Part shown: piece by piece, positions 48,961 through 61,846 of the stretch
Layout: the number at the start of each line of letters is the position of its first letter
How positions within the stretch are numbered: the first letter of the stretch is position 1
NCBI GenBank assembly: GCA_022818135.1
Contig: JAFMSR010000002.1
Location: 27,683,612-27,747,611, forward strand
From: Saxidomus purpurata
Lineage: Eukaryota > Mollusca > Bivalvia > Venerida > Veneridae
DNA length: 64,000 nt
Direction: 5' to 3'
Made by a program: the position numbers and the translations under genes
Notes under the pieces: generated by a model
The model's input: the letters and a program-made list of their open reading frames with translations, nothing else
Database searches by the model: none
Told to the model about the DNA's origin: nothing

Positions 48961-50333
48961 TATCAGCAGCAGGAAATTTCATATCAGTAGCTAATGTTTC
49001 TTTTTCTGGTCATTGAACAGACAGTTTAAATCAATTTTTAATTTGAGAACAAACTATATACGAACAGCAGAGATAACAATGTGCGCCTTTGCAGCTATAA
49101 TTAAGGGATTGTGTGTTAAGATAAATATTTGTGACTGAATAATCCGATTACAAGCAAACCACACTAGTACATAGTGGTGGTATCCGTGTCCTATGGACAT
49201 ATTTCTAGTTTCAGCTTAAAATAATTAAATCTTTAATATATGACTGTATTCTAATGGTCATCCCTTAACCTTTACTGGCATTTAATAGACTGAAAGTCGT
49301 TTATTAGTCAATTTCTCTTTTAATCTAGTAAGCACCCTTCCTTATTCTGTAAATTTGTTTTGTAAATTTTCAACTTATCACAACATCAAAAGAAAGTAAA
49401 CACTCACACATGTGACACATTTTAACATATGCAAACGCTTTGGATAATTGTTACGAATTTTTGATGAAATTATTCATCAATAGCAGATATCTTGACCTCT
49501 AGGCTTAGCATTCGCATAATCTCTTTAAATTACTTTGAAAGCTAAGTGGTATGGTCTCATTGTTGATACATCCTTGCAATGAAGTCTATTGTGAAAGCAG
49601 TTATGTATTTTATAATCATTAACTTTAAAAATCCACGGAAACACGTTTTTAAATTAACATTGGAAGAAAAGAAAGGAATATTTTAATGAAAAATATTTAA
49701 GCCGGTTTTCAAAAATGTCAGGTGACTTTACTTTAGAAACATTTAAAAAAAATATAAACAGACCACTCGTTATCTTTCTGATTGCTGAAAAACTAAAGCG
49801 AAGGTTCGAGAATCGCACATTAAAATACTTTTTATGAATGATATCGTGAACAAAACAACATATAATTCAACGAAATTAACAAGATGAATAGCTGTAATTG
49901 AAAGACTGGAAAAACATAATTCCTTTAACTTACATAAACAGTGATTGATCACCAAACGATTTCAGATATAATTTCTGTTATACATCACCTAGATATCGAT
50001 TTTTAAATTGCAACGTATTATCATTTAAATAGATTGTATCATTTAATGTCATTCAATGGCAGAATCTGTTTCAGAAAAATGTTCTTTAATTAATGATGAT
50101 AATACAACAATTGATACATGATTGATACTTGTTTTAAGTAGGGACAAAATCACTAACACGGCGCCTGCAGTCTGTATCTTTTATACCATAACGCAAGCAT
50201 TCTTTTAAAATGAAAAATAACAAGGAAACATGAAAAACTCGAGCCCAAACAAGAAATCATGTAGAACGAAGCCGGATACTTGGGTAGGGTTAACAGCATT
50301 TTACTAATAATGTTGCCTAAAAGGGCCTTTTAA

Positions 50334-51743
50334 GGGGGGACACTTGTGAGGTTTTGGATTTTTGCACTTCCAGAAATGTACACTAGTTATATTTCAAAAA
50401 TTATAATTCAACTGGATATTTTTATACAATAAACGTATGCACAATAGGAATATTTAAGTGCAAAAAGATTGAACACTTTTTATTTTTATTTTTTGGACCT
50501 CACATTGTGACTTAATTGACAAATTTTGCCATATGCCAACATGTGGGTTTGGGTACAGAACTGACATTTCAAAAATTGTTTAAGATATTTACTTAATTCA
50601 AACTTTACTACAAGGGGAATTGTCAGGGTATAAAACACACAGTAATAACAAGTTACAGTACTTTGTTGCAGACCTATGCCTTCGAAATATGGAAAAATCA
50701 TTTTCTGTCAGTTTTTATTAAATTTCCTTCTTTTATGCAAATCAGCTCACATTTTAGCTCACCTGGCACAAAGTGCAAGAGTGAGCTATTAGGATCACTT
50801 ACCGTCCGTCCACTGTTTGCTTCAAATCAAACGGCAAATCCTCTGAAACCACTAGGCCAATGTTGATGAGACTTTGCAGGGATGTTTCTGGCATGAAGCT
50901 TTATTAGAGTTGTTCAAAGAATTCCTTCCATGCAGAAATCGTACTGCTATGGTAACAAATAGGAAAATGCTTTTTCTCTGAAACCACAAGGCCTAGAGCT
51001 TAGATATTTCGCATGTGGCATTGTCTAGTGGACCTCTACCAAGATTGTTCAAATATGACCCCCGGGTCAAAATTGACCCCGCCCAGGGGTCACTTGGTTT
51101 TTCATAGGCTTATATAGGAAAATCTTAAAAAATCTTCTTCTCTGAAACTACAAGGCCTAGAGATTAGATATTTGGCATGGAGAAATGCCTAGTGGATCTC
51201 TACTTAGATTGCCTAAATCATTACTCCGTGGTCAAAATTAACCCTTCCCACGAGTGGGGGAAGTCACTTGATTTCATATAGGCTTATATAGGGAAAACCT
51301 TGGAACAACCACAAGGACGACAGGCAGAGAATAGCTATTTGGAATGTTACTTAGCATTGTGTTGTAGACCTCTACGAATTATTTCAGAATCATGACCCCT
51401 TGTGTTATAGACAAGGCAATCAGGTGAGCGATATAGGGCCATTATGGCCCTCTTGTTTATTCTTGCAATCTGACAAAGATACATGTACTTCTATCCTTAA
51501 TCTTTCATCCCAAAGTATGACATTAAATTAAAAAATCTGGAAAATTGATACCAATGCATAAAAGTTTACGATACCCGAATCGCTTCGCTTTGATAGTATA
51601 TCAATAAAGATTAATACTGCGAAAAAGTCAAGTCACCGACCAATCATAATTTTTCCAGAAATGAAGTAGCAATATGTTAGTCTCTATAAAAGACAGGATA
51701 GGTAAAATATTTTGTTACTATGATTTATAACGGTGACCCCCCC
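50334..51743 (-). mobile_element. TTAA family 3 (GGGGG ends), copy 2, interrupted
   Basis: TTAA (50330-50333) precedes GGGGGGACACTTGTGAGG. The other end reads CGGTGACCCCCCC (to 51743). On the minus strand the two outer parts align in order with copy 1 at 26060-26952. They are separated by the CAAGAG-type element at 50752-51456, so that element inserted later. The far flank (GTCT) no longer shows TTAA. Confidence 0.7.
50752..51456 (-). mobile_element. CAAGAG-type element H, near-complete short copy
   Basis: On the minus strand it starts ACAAGAGGGCCATAATGGCC, passes CGCTCACCTGATTG and has about two core units. One holds an intact GGGTCA-AAAT-TGACCC (51064-51079). It ends with GAGTGAGCT reversed into the stem-loop AGCTCACCTGGCAC, then AAAA. 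It is nested in the family 3 element above. Confidence 0.8.
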
Positions 51744-54700
51744 GTCTAAATTAATAAAGCAACCATATTTACCAAGGTGTTGTTTGCTAGGGCACAGACT
51801 AGTGAAAAACCTGATAAATGGGAAGAAATGAATATTGATTACCTTTTAATGAAAATTATCCTATTTCAGGTAAATTACATCAATATATATGCACACCCCT
51901 GGAAGTGATCCATTACTTTCAGGGCATGTAAAAAGATATTCCGACGACAATCAAAGTCCTGCGTTAAAATCTCTTTAACATCTCTCTGCTTGTTAACCAT
52001 TTAAGTATCATGCATGTAGAGGTCTCCAAAATGAATTCTAATTAAAAGCAAGACAACGTAAAAACATAGCAATTTCGATTTTTTTTCGGTGACTTTTTCG
52101 AACTATACTCTATATTATAAAATAACGCAAAAATAAATTATTTTGCAATTTTTTCTCGGTTAAGACATTTTTCCTTACTAGACTATTATTAAATTCATGT
52201 CTTATGAATTAAAACTGCATAAAGAAAACTAATTCAAGACACACTGTACTACTGAAAGTGCAGAGAAACTAAGATCTGATATTGCCATTATGCTTGAATC
52301 TTATCGATCGTAAAATACAAGTTTGTCATTATTAAACTACGGGATGACTCGCGAGACATTTAAGGAGATACTGTATGGCTTCATGGGAAAACGATCTGCT
52401 AGATGTAAGATATCATGGAGAACTACATGTATTTCTAGTAAGAAAATGGATGATAATTTCATACTTACTGCTTTTTTCCAAGACGTATAAGGAAGTTGCA
52501 GTATTTAAAATATATCACCTTCATTAAAACGTAAGGTTAAGAACATAAAATCAAGTACTCTCCTGCTTCCATTGGTATGACTTTGCTTATTATGTGCTAT
52601 AATGATCGGATATGCGACCATGTAGTCACCTAACTACAGAATGCATGTATGCACATGTTTTTCATGATGCGATATCAACTTTTTAGGTAAAACTATATAA
52701 ATCAAAGGACGCTCCACATCGTCGTAATAAGTATATATTCATCATAAGCATGTCCGGAATGTATTGCAATGTTCGTATGGGCACACAGTAACTGATTATA
52801 TTACTCTTTCTGTTCCATTACTAGTCAGTTTTCGCTTGTTACGCAGAGTATACGGATACCTTAATTAGCAAAATACTCAACGATTTTGTTTTCGTTTCAG
52901 ACTTAGACATTTGCGACGACTATGCTACTACAAAATCCACTTATCAGCTCTTTTCCAAAATATGGAAATGAACATGCTGTGGAGTTAAATGATTAAAAGC
53001 CATTATTATAATAATTATGAATGACAGCACTCGCAAATTGACATTTTTTACATCTGCATCATGTTTTTGGAATGCATTACTTATTAACGTCTCTATTGGT
53101 CTAGATGTTTAGGCAGGATTACATTGATATGGCCGGTTAGTAATGGTGAATTAATGGTAAAAAAGCTGTCTATTATGTCAGAAAAACAAACACTTCACAT
53201 TTAACTTTTATAAAAGTTTTTGTTCTAGTTACGCTATATCGGTTATTTATATCAGCATGTGCACTAATTCGACTTTCATGCAAGTTTGAGCCAAAGTAAC
53301 CATATAGAATAGCCGATCTAGAAACCAGAGCCGCGGTATAAAAGACCTTAAGGTACAAATACTGGTGCCCCATTGTAGTTTTAGGGGCTTTGGCGAAGAC
53401 AAACTCAATTTTCAGGAAATAAATGTGACAATTTAATAAGCAGAAAAAATCCAAAAGAAGGAACCAACGACAAATATTCCTCTGAGGTAGAGGATACTTG
53501 GGTCTGGGGCAAAGGGTACTTGGGACTTAAACTTTAAAAATTGTATAAACAGTCCTATTGGACAAACAAATCGTTCAGAAAGGATTTAAGCTTATCCGAC
53601 ATGTCTCAATTAAAATATTGTTTTTCGGAACTTAATAAAATGATGGAACAGATGACATTATGCAAATCCCTGTAACCGAACTCGATTTGATTGTTGTAGT
53701 AACAGATATTTACTAACATAAACATAGGAAAAAGGCGAATATTACTTTCCTTTAAAATTGATTTTCAATCCTCTCATACGTTTAGGTACACATTAATTGA
53801 TAAACGAACCATGAATCAACAAAAGTACAGTTCAGGTATTGTTGGTTGTATTGCGATACATGTATCTTAATGCGCGTGAAACATGGAGCATACAAAAATA
53901 CACGTGATTTAACTACAATAACATATGATTTGATGGAAATTAGACAATGCAGCAATGAAACAAAATGAAATAACATTTAAAGTACTCTTTTTTAATTTTA
54001 GCAAAATGCAGCGTTGAGTATTAGTACTAAGACTAAATGAAATGGATTATTTTTGCTTCCACTCAGTGTAACGAAATAAGCTCTTTTACAAAATTTAAGT
54101 TTTTCTGCGTGCATGTTTGCTGAAACTACCTGGCTGGATTGGCATACTTTCAAACGGACACTTGTGAACTCCTGCTTTGGCCTTCTTTTCCTAGCTGGCT
54201 GCAAATGTTTTTGAATTAATAGTGATCATCACATCCCTATTAAAAAGTGAAAGATGAAGTCTATTTTTGAAAATCAGCGGGATAAACGATTTGGGTATTT
54301 GTTTCAGATACGAAATAAACCGGGGTATAATACATGTTTTGTTAAAGCATATTTCCCATGATTCCTTTGGATATTCCATGTGATAGATGAACCCGCAATA
54401 CGGGCAAGATAATTAGGTAAAGGAGACGAATTGTGATTCATAACTTAATAGCTAAGCTTCTAAAGCAAGTTTATTGATTGACAACAAAGTCTGTTAGATA
54501 AATAAGTCCTTACTGTTGATTTTTTTCTCGTTGTTTACACTTATACGTAAATTTCCGTTATTTAAGGTGACTTAGAAGTGACTTTAACAGGGAAACACCT
54601 AGTAAATGCTAATAGAACCTTTTTGTCGGTGAGATACTAAGTCGTTGTCATGGCATCGTAACTTGTGTTGCTGCTATAACTACTAGTAGACATAGTGTTT

Positions 54701-56191
54701 TAAAAAAAATTCCTCTCAGTATTCTGTATATAACCATGAATATCGACACAATGCTGTATCTTATATGAGACGGAAAGTACATACGTTTGTATTAAAAGTA
54801 CAGTCATTGTTTATATACGCCACCAATAAATATTGTAAATTCAAAAACAGTATATCTGTATAGGCAAATATGTCAATACACGTATGAGCAGGTTTATTGC
54901 TTTATTACAAGATAACAAAATCTGATCAAGATGTGACCATGTTTCATGACAACATGACATGCTTACTACATGTACGCAAACATGCAAAAACGTAAGGGAA
55001 ATCGTTTGATGGAAAATGTCAAGTGAATATTTTTTTAGCTTTTTAGCATGTTGCATACATGATGACGGTGTTGTTTAGGATTATACTTGTAGCACGAATT
55101 AACATAGGGACAACAATAAAGTTTGATGAAATATTGCATGCATTTGGACTAGCTGAACTGTGTTATTTAAGGCAACCGTACAAATGTAATTGTAGATTCT
55201 AGTCATCATTATTTGCGGAAGCCTTTGATTTCACCGCGAGAAGAAATTGTTCTTTGTACAAGTTTACATCAATGTATGGAATATTGCATTCCATTCCAAA
55301 ACAGTAGAAGCAAAATGTATATGTTTGAACACAACAAATAATATAAAATGAAAGCGTGTGTCGAGAAAGAACGTGTAAGATATTTTGACGTTGGTCCAAT
55401 AGTGTGCGACTTATCAGAAAATGTTATACATGTATAGCTTCTTACCGTACTTGTCTGTGAATATTTGTATCTAACGCATGTGTTTGCCAATTTGCAAGTA
55501 AAATTTTATATTTAAAGGACCATCAATCGACTATAAATGAATGGGTCGTTTCGGTTAGAAAGACAAGTTTGAGATATATTGCGACATATTTACAGTTCTC
55601 AAGATAGTTTAAATACATACTTTGCTATTAACAGTTCAAAAGAGTTAAATTCGCCAAAGTTTGACAGTGAATATATATTGAATACAAGTACTAACAATTA
55701 AGAAAAAATACTAATGATATGGTACTGTTTATAATGCAAACATCATATTTTTAAGCCAAAAAATAAATGTGTCATAGAAATTGTAATTGTTAAGCGTTTG
55801 CTCAGTTCAAACAAACTGGCTTTTCTTGCGCTTGTCACACTTAAAAGCATTCTTAGAAAATCATATTCAAATACAGCGATATTAACCTTTCACGCTTCTT
55901 TCGCAGTAAAAACTTTAAATAAATTAAGGGAACATTTGTAAACCTAAAAGTTCAACGGCCGGTCTGTGACATGTTCTATAAGAATATTTGTGAATTACAA
56001 TTCTTATCATACCCTTGTCTTTGGCAGCAAGGAAAATATATGTCATCTACAATCTATGTAGACATATCCTTTCGGGATATCTGTCAGATTGTTGTCTGGT
56101 ATTCTTGTAACATTCTTCTAGTGTCACTTAATTTGTTTATTATTGTATTTACGCTGGTTTTATTGATAGCTGTGATCAGAATATCCACCAA
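51744..56191. other. No gene recognised
   Basis: This is mostly AT-rich and unassigned. A slightly GC-richer patch at 53300-53410 contains a consensus-like TATAAAAG (53337-53344) on the plus strand and a 93-codon open frame on the minus strand (53173-53454). Neither can be tied to a gene. Confidence 0.3.
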
Positions 56192-56275
56192 GATACATTT
56201 TTATTTCGATGGCTTATCAGAATATAACGGTGTATTATATCTTGATAAGCTCACTGTACATTCAGTGAAATTTGT
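56192..56275 (+). mobile_element. Fragment of the TTTCGGTG-type element
   Basis: TTTTTATTTCGATGGCTTAT, AATATAACGGTGTATTATAT and CATTCAGTGAAATTT follow the order of 19597-19663. The first two blocks also match the left part of 41517-41825. Confidence 0.4.
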
Positions 56276-56367
56276 TGTCTGTTTAAATAAATTGCTGCTC
56301 CTAATTGCGTAACGGGCTTTACTTAGTAAGTTAAACAATTAAAGACTCTTATATTTCTTTTCATTAT

Positions 56368-57548
56368 TTTTAGCTCGACTATTTGAAGTATAATGATGAC
56401 TATTACAATCACTTACGCGTCGGCGTCGGCGTCGGCGTCGGCATGGCAGCTTTTGCTAAAGTTTTGTAAGCTACTATCATGGGCATATCTCAGTAACCAA
56501 TTTTGTGATTGATTTGAAACTTCATTACAGTTTTCATGGGTGTCATACAGCCAAATTAGGTAACTCTTGAGTGATTTTAATTCAAATTATGGCCCTTGTT
56601 TGATTTAGAAAATTTGGCCTAAGTTTTGTATGAAAGGTACTTTCATGCACACATCACGGGATTGATTTAAAAATTCAGTAATCGAACAATTCGGTTTGAT
56701 AACTCCTGACTGAATTTGCTACAAAATTTGGCCTTTGTTGAAATTTGGTTAAAGTTTGCATGCAAGGTGCCATTATGCACATACACTTTTAAAGGGACAC
56801 ACCCTATAACTGATGTCAAACTAAATAACCTCCAAAACATAAATAATAGAATCTTTTGAGGTATTGTAACTTAACCTAAAATTTTCAGTTATGCATTCCA
56901 GGTCATCATCGATAAAATTAGGGGTTTAACATACATGTATACTGCAGTACCGTGAACCATTCAATGATATATCTAGAGTTGTTGTTGTACAATTAATGGG
57001 AGGAAGCGATTTATAAGAGAAATCCTCTATATTGATTAATTGTGGTAAAATGAGGCATTTTTTCGCCATAGGTTCTTCTTTGAAATTGTATTTATTTATC
57101 ATTTTACGTTCATTGGACACATACATGCAATCAATGTTTCGAAAATATAATCTGCTAGATGTAGGGAGTGCCTCTTTAACCACTTCTTGTAGCTATTTGA
57201 AACTGACCAATAGTGTTCAGGGGCATTAAATAATTCAGTTAAATAAATCCTGACTGAATTTACAACAAATGACCCTTGTTGAAAATAGAAATTTTGGTTA
57301 AAGTTTTGCGTATAAGGTTCGATCATGCACATACTCCAGTAACCACTTATGAGAGTTATCTTAAATAGTAATCAGGCTATCAAAAAATTAAGGGACCATA
57401 ACTTTTAACTTTCTTTTGATAATTAAAGTTTACTACTTTATACTATGACAGTCATTAGAATTTTGTTTTGTTATTTACTGACACATGTTTTGTTTCATTA
57501 GCAAGCACTGAGAATAGTCGATCATGTTGTCTTACGGACAGCTCTTGT
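56368..57548 (-). mobile_element. CAAGAG-type element J (about 170-bp core), interrupted
   Basis: On the minus strand it starts ACAAGAGCTGTCCGTAAGAC with subterminal TCGACTATTCTCAG. It ends CTTCAAATAGTCGAGCTAAAA. The subterminal TCGACTATT is repeated in inverse at the 3' end. Core units near 56460, 56625, 56755 and 57300 carry GGTTAAAGTTTTGC, ATCATGCACATA and AGTAACCACTT words. A GTCGGC run (56416-56442) lies just inside the 3' end. A T2-like MITE interrupts the core. Confidence 0.75.
56793..57175 (+). mobile_element. T2-like TTAA MITE nested in element J
   Basis: The ends AGGGACACACCCTATAAC and CTAGATGTAGGGAGTGCCTC have exact TTAA on both sides (56789-56792 and 57176-57179). The orientation and most of the interior match the 20141 copy. 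A sister unit of the host element, near 57330, reads straight through the equivalent site. Open frames at 56926-57332 are incidental. Confidence 0.85.
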
Positions 57549-57904
57549 TTAATGTCTTGTTTGAACCAGTTGATATTTTCAGATTTATTCTTTCATCAGG
57601 ACAGTTTAGTATTACTTCTTCGTAGAATACGGCTACCTAGTAATAAATGCTTTCAATTAAGTTTTGCAGTAGAGCATTTGACTCAGCATTTAGAGAAGAC
57701 AATGTAACTGTTTATATGGACCAAGGGTGATATCGGTAAAAGAAAAACCAAGACTTGTCGATAGGACCGATAGTTTTCCAACTCCGATATAAATTGTTAC
57801 TAGAAAACAATTATGATTTTGTATCTATAATGCAACTGCTTTCTGTTTCTTTTCACCAAAAAAGCAGAAATTGGATATTGTAATCACCGTCTGTTATTAG
57901 GCCC

Positions 57905-57956
57905 AATTGTTCTCAGGTGGACGATATAGGGCCATCACATCCCTTTCGTTTCTTGT
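57905..57956 (-). mobile_element. CAAGA-type element, 5' end fragment
   Basis: On the minus strand it reads ACAAGAAACGAAAGGGATGT, then GATGGCCCTATATCGTCCACCTGAG. This is the start and subterminal block of a CAAGAG-type element related to C and H. Nothing further is preserved. Confidence 0.55.
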
Positions 57957-58512
57957 ATTGAACTTAAAAACAACCGTTACATCATCAGTCTTTGTTTAAT
58001 AGCTTTTAGACTAGTTGCAATGACGCTGACAATTGTCTTGTTTACGTTTTTTTCGAAACTCCTTTTTAAATTGCCATCCTTATACTAATTGTCTTACTGC
58101 CAATAACAATAAGCATCTCCTAAACAATCAGTCAAAGATTTTATTATTCGACCTTTTAATTCTTCTTCAGGAAATAATTGGCCATACTCTTTAAAAGAAA
58201 CCACCCACGCGCAAATTTCCGCTAATGTTTCAACAGCCATTTCCCGTGTAATTACATCCTTATATTATATCCTTATTTAGCACAATCCTGAAGACGAAAT
58301 TGAAAACCTGTGTTTAAGGAAGATAATAAATAATCTCAAGTCTGCATCTTTAGACTACATACTGTTACAGGATTGTCATTATTTTACAATGTAGGTTAAC
58401 TGATGCTGAGATGAATTCAGTAGGAAAGGGTCATTAGGATCAAGAATTCACGAATTTCAAACATTATTAGAGTCGTTTTGTGTGTTTAAGGATGTCTGCT
58501 ACGTTGTGTTCA

Positions 58513-59205
58513 GATTTCAACGATTTTCTGAAAATCAACATACATCAAGGGGAACATATCACCATCAAAATAAAACCTTAAAAAGGGTACCTATCCAGGC
58601 TTTTTTCGCGCTAGGCTTCAACACACTAGTCACCATATTTGGGAAGCAAAAACAGTATTAAGTCATAGTTAACCATCATTACCGCCTGTTTATTCCTTTA
58701 GGTAAAACCAATCACTTTTGATTACATGAATGTTAAAAATAATGGTACTGTGATTGAAAATCACTAAAAAAATTGACTCGGAACAAAAAGTTGCCGAAAG
58801 CAAAATGTTAAAATTGAATTACCCCACCCACTTATTTTCAGAAGGCACTTAATTCATGTATATCGATGACCTTAAAAACAGTGAAGGGATTTCAACGATT
58901 TTCTGAAAATCAACATATATCAAGGGGAACATATCACCATCAAAATAAAACCTTAAAAAAGGTACCTATCCAGGCTTTTTTTCGCGCTAGGCTTCAACAC
59001 ACTAGTCACCATATTTGGGAATAAAAACATTATTAAGTCATAAGTTAATCATCATATCTCCTGTTTATTTCACTAAAAATAAAACATTTTTATTACATGG
59101 AAGTTGAAAATAATGGTACTATGATTGAAAATAACTAAACAAATTGACTCAGAATAAATAGTTGTCAAAACGCAGAATGTTAAAATTGCATTGCCCCTTT
59201 TTCTT
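58513..59205. repeat. 375-bp tandem duplication inside the left end
   Basis: Two copies start at 58513 and 58888. They share long near-identical blocks, including AACGATTTTCTGAAAATCAA, GGCTTTTTTCGCGCTAGGC and AACACACTAGTCACCATATT. Identity drops in the last third (AATAATGGTACT, AAATTGACTC, TTAAAATTG words). It is non-coding. Confidence 0.9.
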
Positions 59206-60445
59206 ATCACAAACATTTATTATAGGCCTTCACATCCATGAATTTTTGTTGTCAATAACTATGAAGATAGCGATAAACAAGAAACTAACCAATCATTATG
59301 AATCACTGTTTTCATTAAAGTCTCTTCAAATTAAAATCTCTAAAACATTCTTATTTGGCAGACAAATTTGTGACATTACTTGAACTTATGTTGAATAACC
59401 TAATCTGCTAATTTCTGAAAACATCAACACTTTTGTAAATTATTTTACTGTTTAAAATACTTAATAGACTGCAATATGTACAAAGTAATCATAATTTAAG
59501 TTTCTTTTATTTACATCAATCAAAATAACAGTCAGTAGTAATACATGTAAATGATACATGTTTGCCAGGTTTAAAATGATTTTCACTTCCAACTTTGAAA
59601 AACACTTTCGCAATCTTCTATAAACTTATGGTATATTATGACCATTTAGGGATGAATGTCACACAGTTTCTGTAATTTGTCCCATTCTTTCAACAATCCC
59701 TCCATTTCACTTTATACTAATACTCTCATGTTCACCTGAAATTAAAAACATTCTCCTGTTACATGCAATTGAGATCATATTATTTGCATTTGAATTAAAT
59801 AAAATAATGCTTTTAATTGATATTTAATAGAAACAAAGTATAACATTATTCAAATAAAAAAATGTTTTTGCATTATTGCACTACTCATTTACAACTCCCA
59901 TCTTTTGTTTGACTTTAGTGTTGAATGGACTGGTAGGAGTTACAGATGAAAATGTATGGTAAATTTGTTGAGAAATAACAACAGTGTTTGAAGATGTTTG
60001 TTAGATATGATTGTGTAAGATAGCTTTTTACTTTAAAAGTTTTTGAGTCAGTTTGATAAAAGTATGCCTTCACTTAAATAAAACCATTCAGGTTCATTAC
60101 ATCTAAAGAATTGGTTATTGAGGTATGTGAGCAAGTTAGAACTGCTTACTCTGACTGTCCATGGAGTTTAATCAGTCTACAGTCTGATATTCAGTTCTCT
60201 TTCCATTTGCATCACATTGTCCTAGAATACTAGTTTATACAACCCAAACAAAACTTCTTGTTTAATGCAAGTATGTTGGGTACACATTAGGTGTCTGTAT
60301 AGTTGTTATTCATGAAATGAGGGCTCATGAATTGAACATACTAAGCCTGTTTTGTTTGTTTAGAAAGACATGCAATTCTTACCTATTAAATTTAGCCATA
60401 TTGCATACCAAGCAAACAGATCATTAGTTCAGTCCAGCTGCATTG

Positions 60446-61809
60446 TCAACATGCATCTAAAAACAAATGTATAAACAAAAGTAAACATAATCCCATAATT
60501 TTGAAAAATTGAAGATGAAACTCTCTGTATGTATCAGATACTGACATTACAAAAGTAAATATCAATTTGTATTCTGAGACCATACACATATGATCAATCA
60601 TGAGTAATATTGACACAAAAGTACCTTATAAAAATCTGCTATTGAATGTTGTTTAGGTACTTTTTAACATGTAAGTACTTTTAATCCTTATTCATCTGTA
60701 CAGTTTGTGTATGAGAATAACTGCAGATTACAAAGAAGTAGATGTATATTGCAAAATGTGATATAATGGCATAATAGGGTTATTGTGTCAGCCAATTATC
60801 CTTAAAACTCAAAATCTCAAGATATCATACCATGGTATTCAAATAATTCAATTGTTATAAAGTTTTATTCTAAAGGCACTGTTGGGAGAATTTGAAACCC
60901 CTGCAGACCATAAAAAATAAATACCTGATATGCATTTTGTGTACATGTATCTTGCATCTACAGGTAGACATTCAGCTGTATTGTGAATTTTTATTGTACA
61001 CTCTGCTGCTTTCCAAGTACATTGACTTTCATTTATCAAGTAAAATAGCTGAGTTCCTGTAAAAGAAAAAGATATGAAACTGCATACATTTTCCTGCCAT
61101 TTTATAAAAATATGTAACAGAGTATGTGACTACCTAGCAAGTATTGAGAAACAATTTTTGGCAAAAATTATGCAAGTTAGAATTCAAAAACAGATCTGAA
61201 TCATAAATTCACTTTTTCATTTGTTATATTTAAATGAAGAAATAAAAAGGACATACATTGTAATACATGTAGTATTACATTTAGCTCTGTCAACAGTATC
61301 TTGTCCTTCAGCACATTAGCAAACAAATGGTATTTCCTTGGTGTCTTAACCAATATTGGCCCAACTGTTTGAGGCTGATGGAGACAATGCACCCATTGTA
61401 AGTAGTTGTTTTCAGCATCTGGTCTGCATGGTGGGCTGCCTAAAGTAAAGGAAAAATCTATAAAGATATTGTTACAATAAAAGTATACTTAATGACTGTG
61501 AACTCAATTTGATATTAGTTCATTAGCTGGGAAGCCTAGGGAACAATCACCAGTACAAAACCAGAATTTATGGCAAGTTTTTGTACTAGACCTAGTGTGC
61601 ACATGCAACATTTTTACTTCAAAAGTTTGATTCTTTACAACTAATTCCTCTACAAACAGTGCCATGCATCTTTGGTGTAGGTCATATGCAATATGTTTAC
61701 TAGAATCTACAACTTTAGAACAAGCAGTTGATATACCATGGTGTTTACTGCAACCACAAGAAGCCTTTTCAGATTTAGTTACAAAAGATTTTATCATCTT
61801 CAAATGCAT
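60446..61809 (-). CDS. Candidate spliced gene, cysteine-rich, function unknown
   Basis: I do not recognise this product. Four segments on the minus strand join into one 555-nt frame (184 residues): 61809-61551, 61439-61279, 61048-60925 and 60456-60446. Acceptors are well formed: TTTCCTTTACTTTAG before the second and TTTGTTTTTAG before the last. The third uses AACTCAG, eight bases beyond a stronger TTTCTTTTACAG that would give a stop. Donors are ACTG/GTGATT, AAAT/GTAATA and TCAG/GTATTT. The product has about 13 cysteines, including SCGCSKHH near residue 15, KTCHKFWFC near 80, WVHC, and ESQC and AAEC in the third segment. It ends ISDAC. No signal peptide or membrane segment is evident. The first ATG follows an acidic (GAT)n run with a stop upstream, so the 5' end is unsure. 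It could be a real gene, a decayed one, or a chance alignment of frames. Confidence 0.35.
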
Positions 61810-61818
61810 CTCTTTAGC

Positions 61819-61846
61819 ATCATCATCATCATCATCATCATCATCA
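61819..61846. repeat. (CAT)n microsatellite
   Basis: About nine CAT units lie directly upstream of the candidate gene's first ATG on the minus strand, where they would read as Asp codons. Confidence 0.95.

Noticed and set aside
53337..53344. TATAAAAG as a core promoter
   Set aside because: No downstream open exon or other promoter element supports it, and such words are common at this base composition.
53483..53490. TGAGGTAG, the let-7 seed start
   Set aside because: The following bases do not continue as let-7 and there is no complementary arm to form a precursor hairpin.
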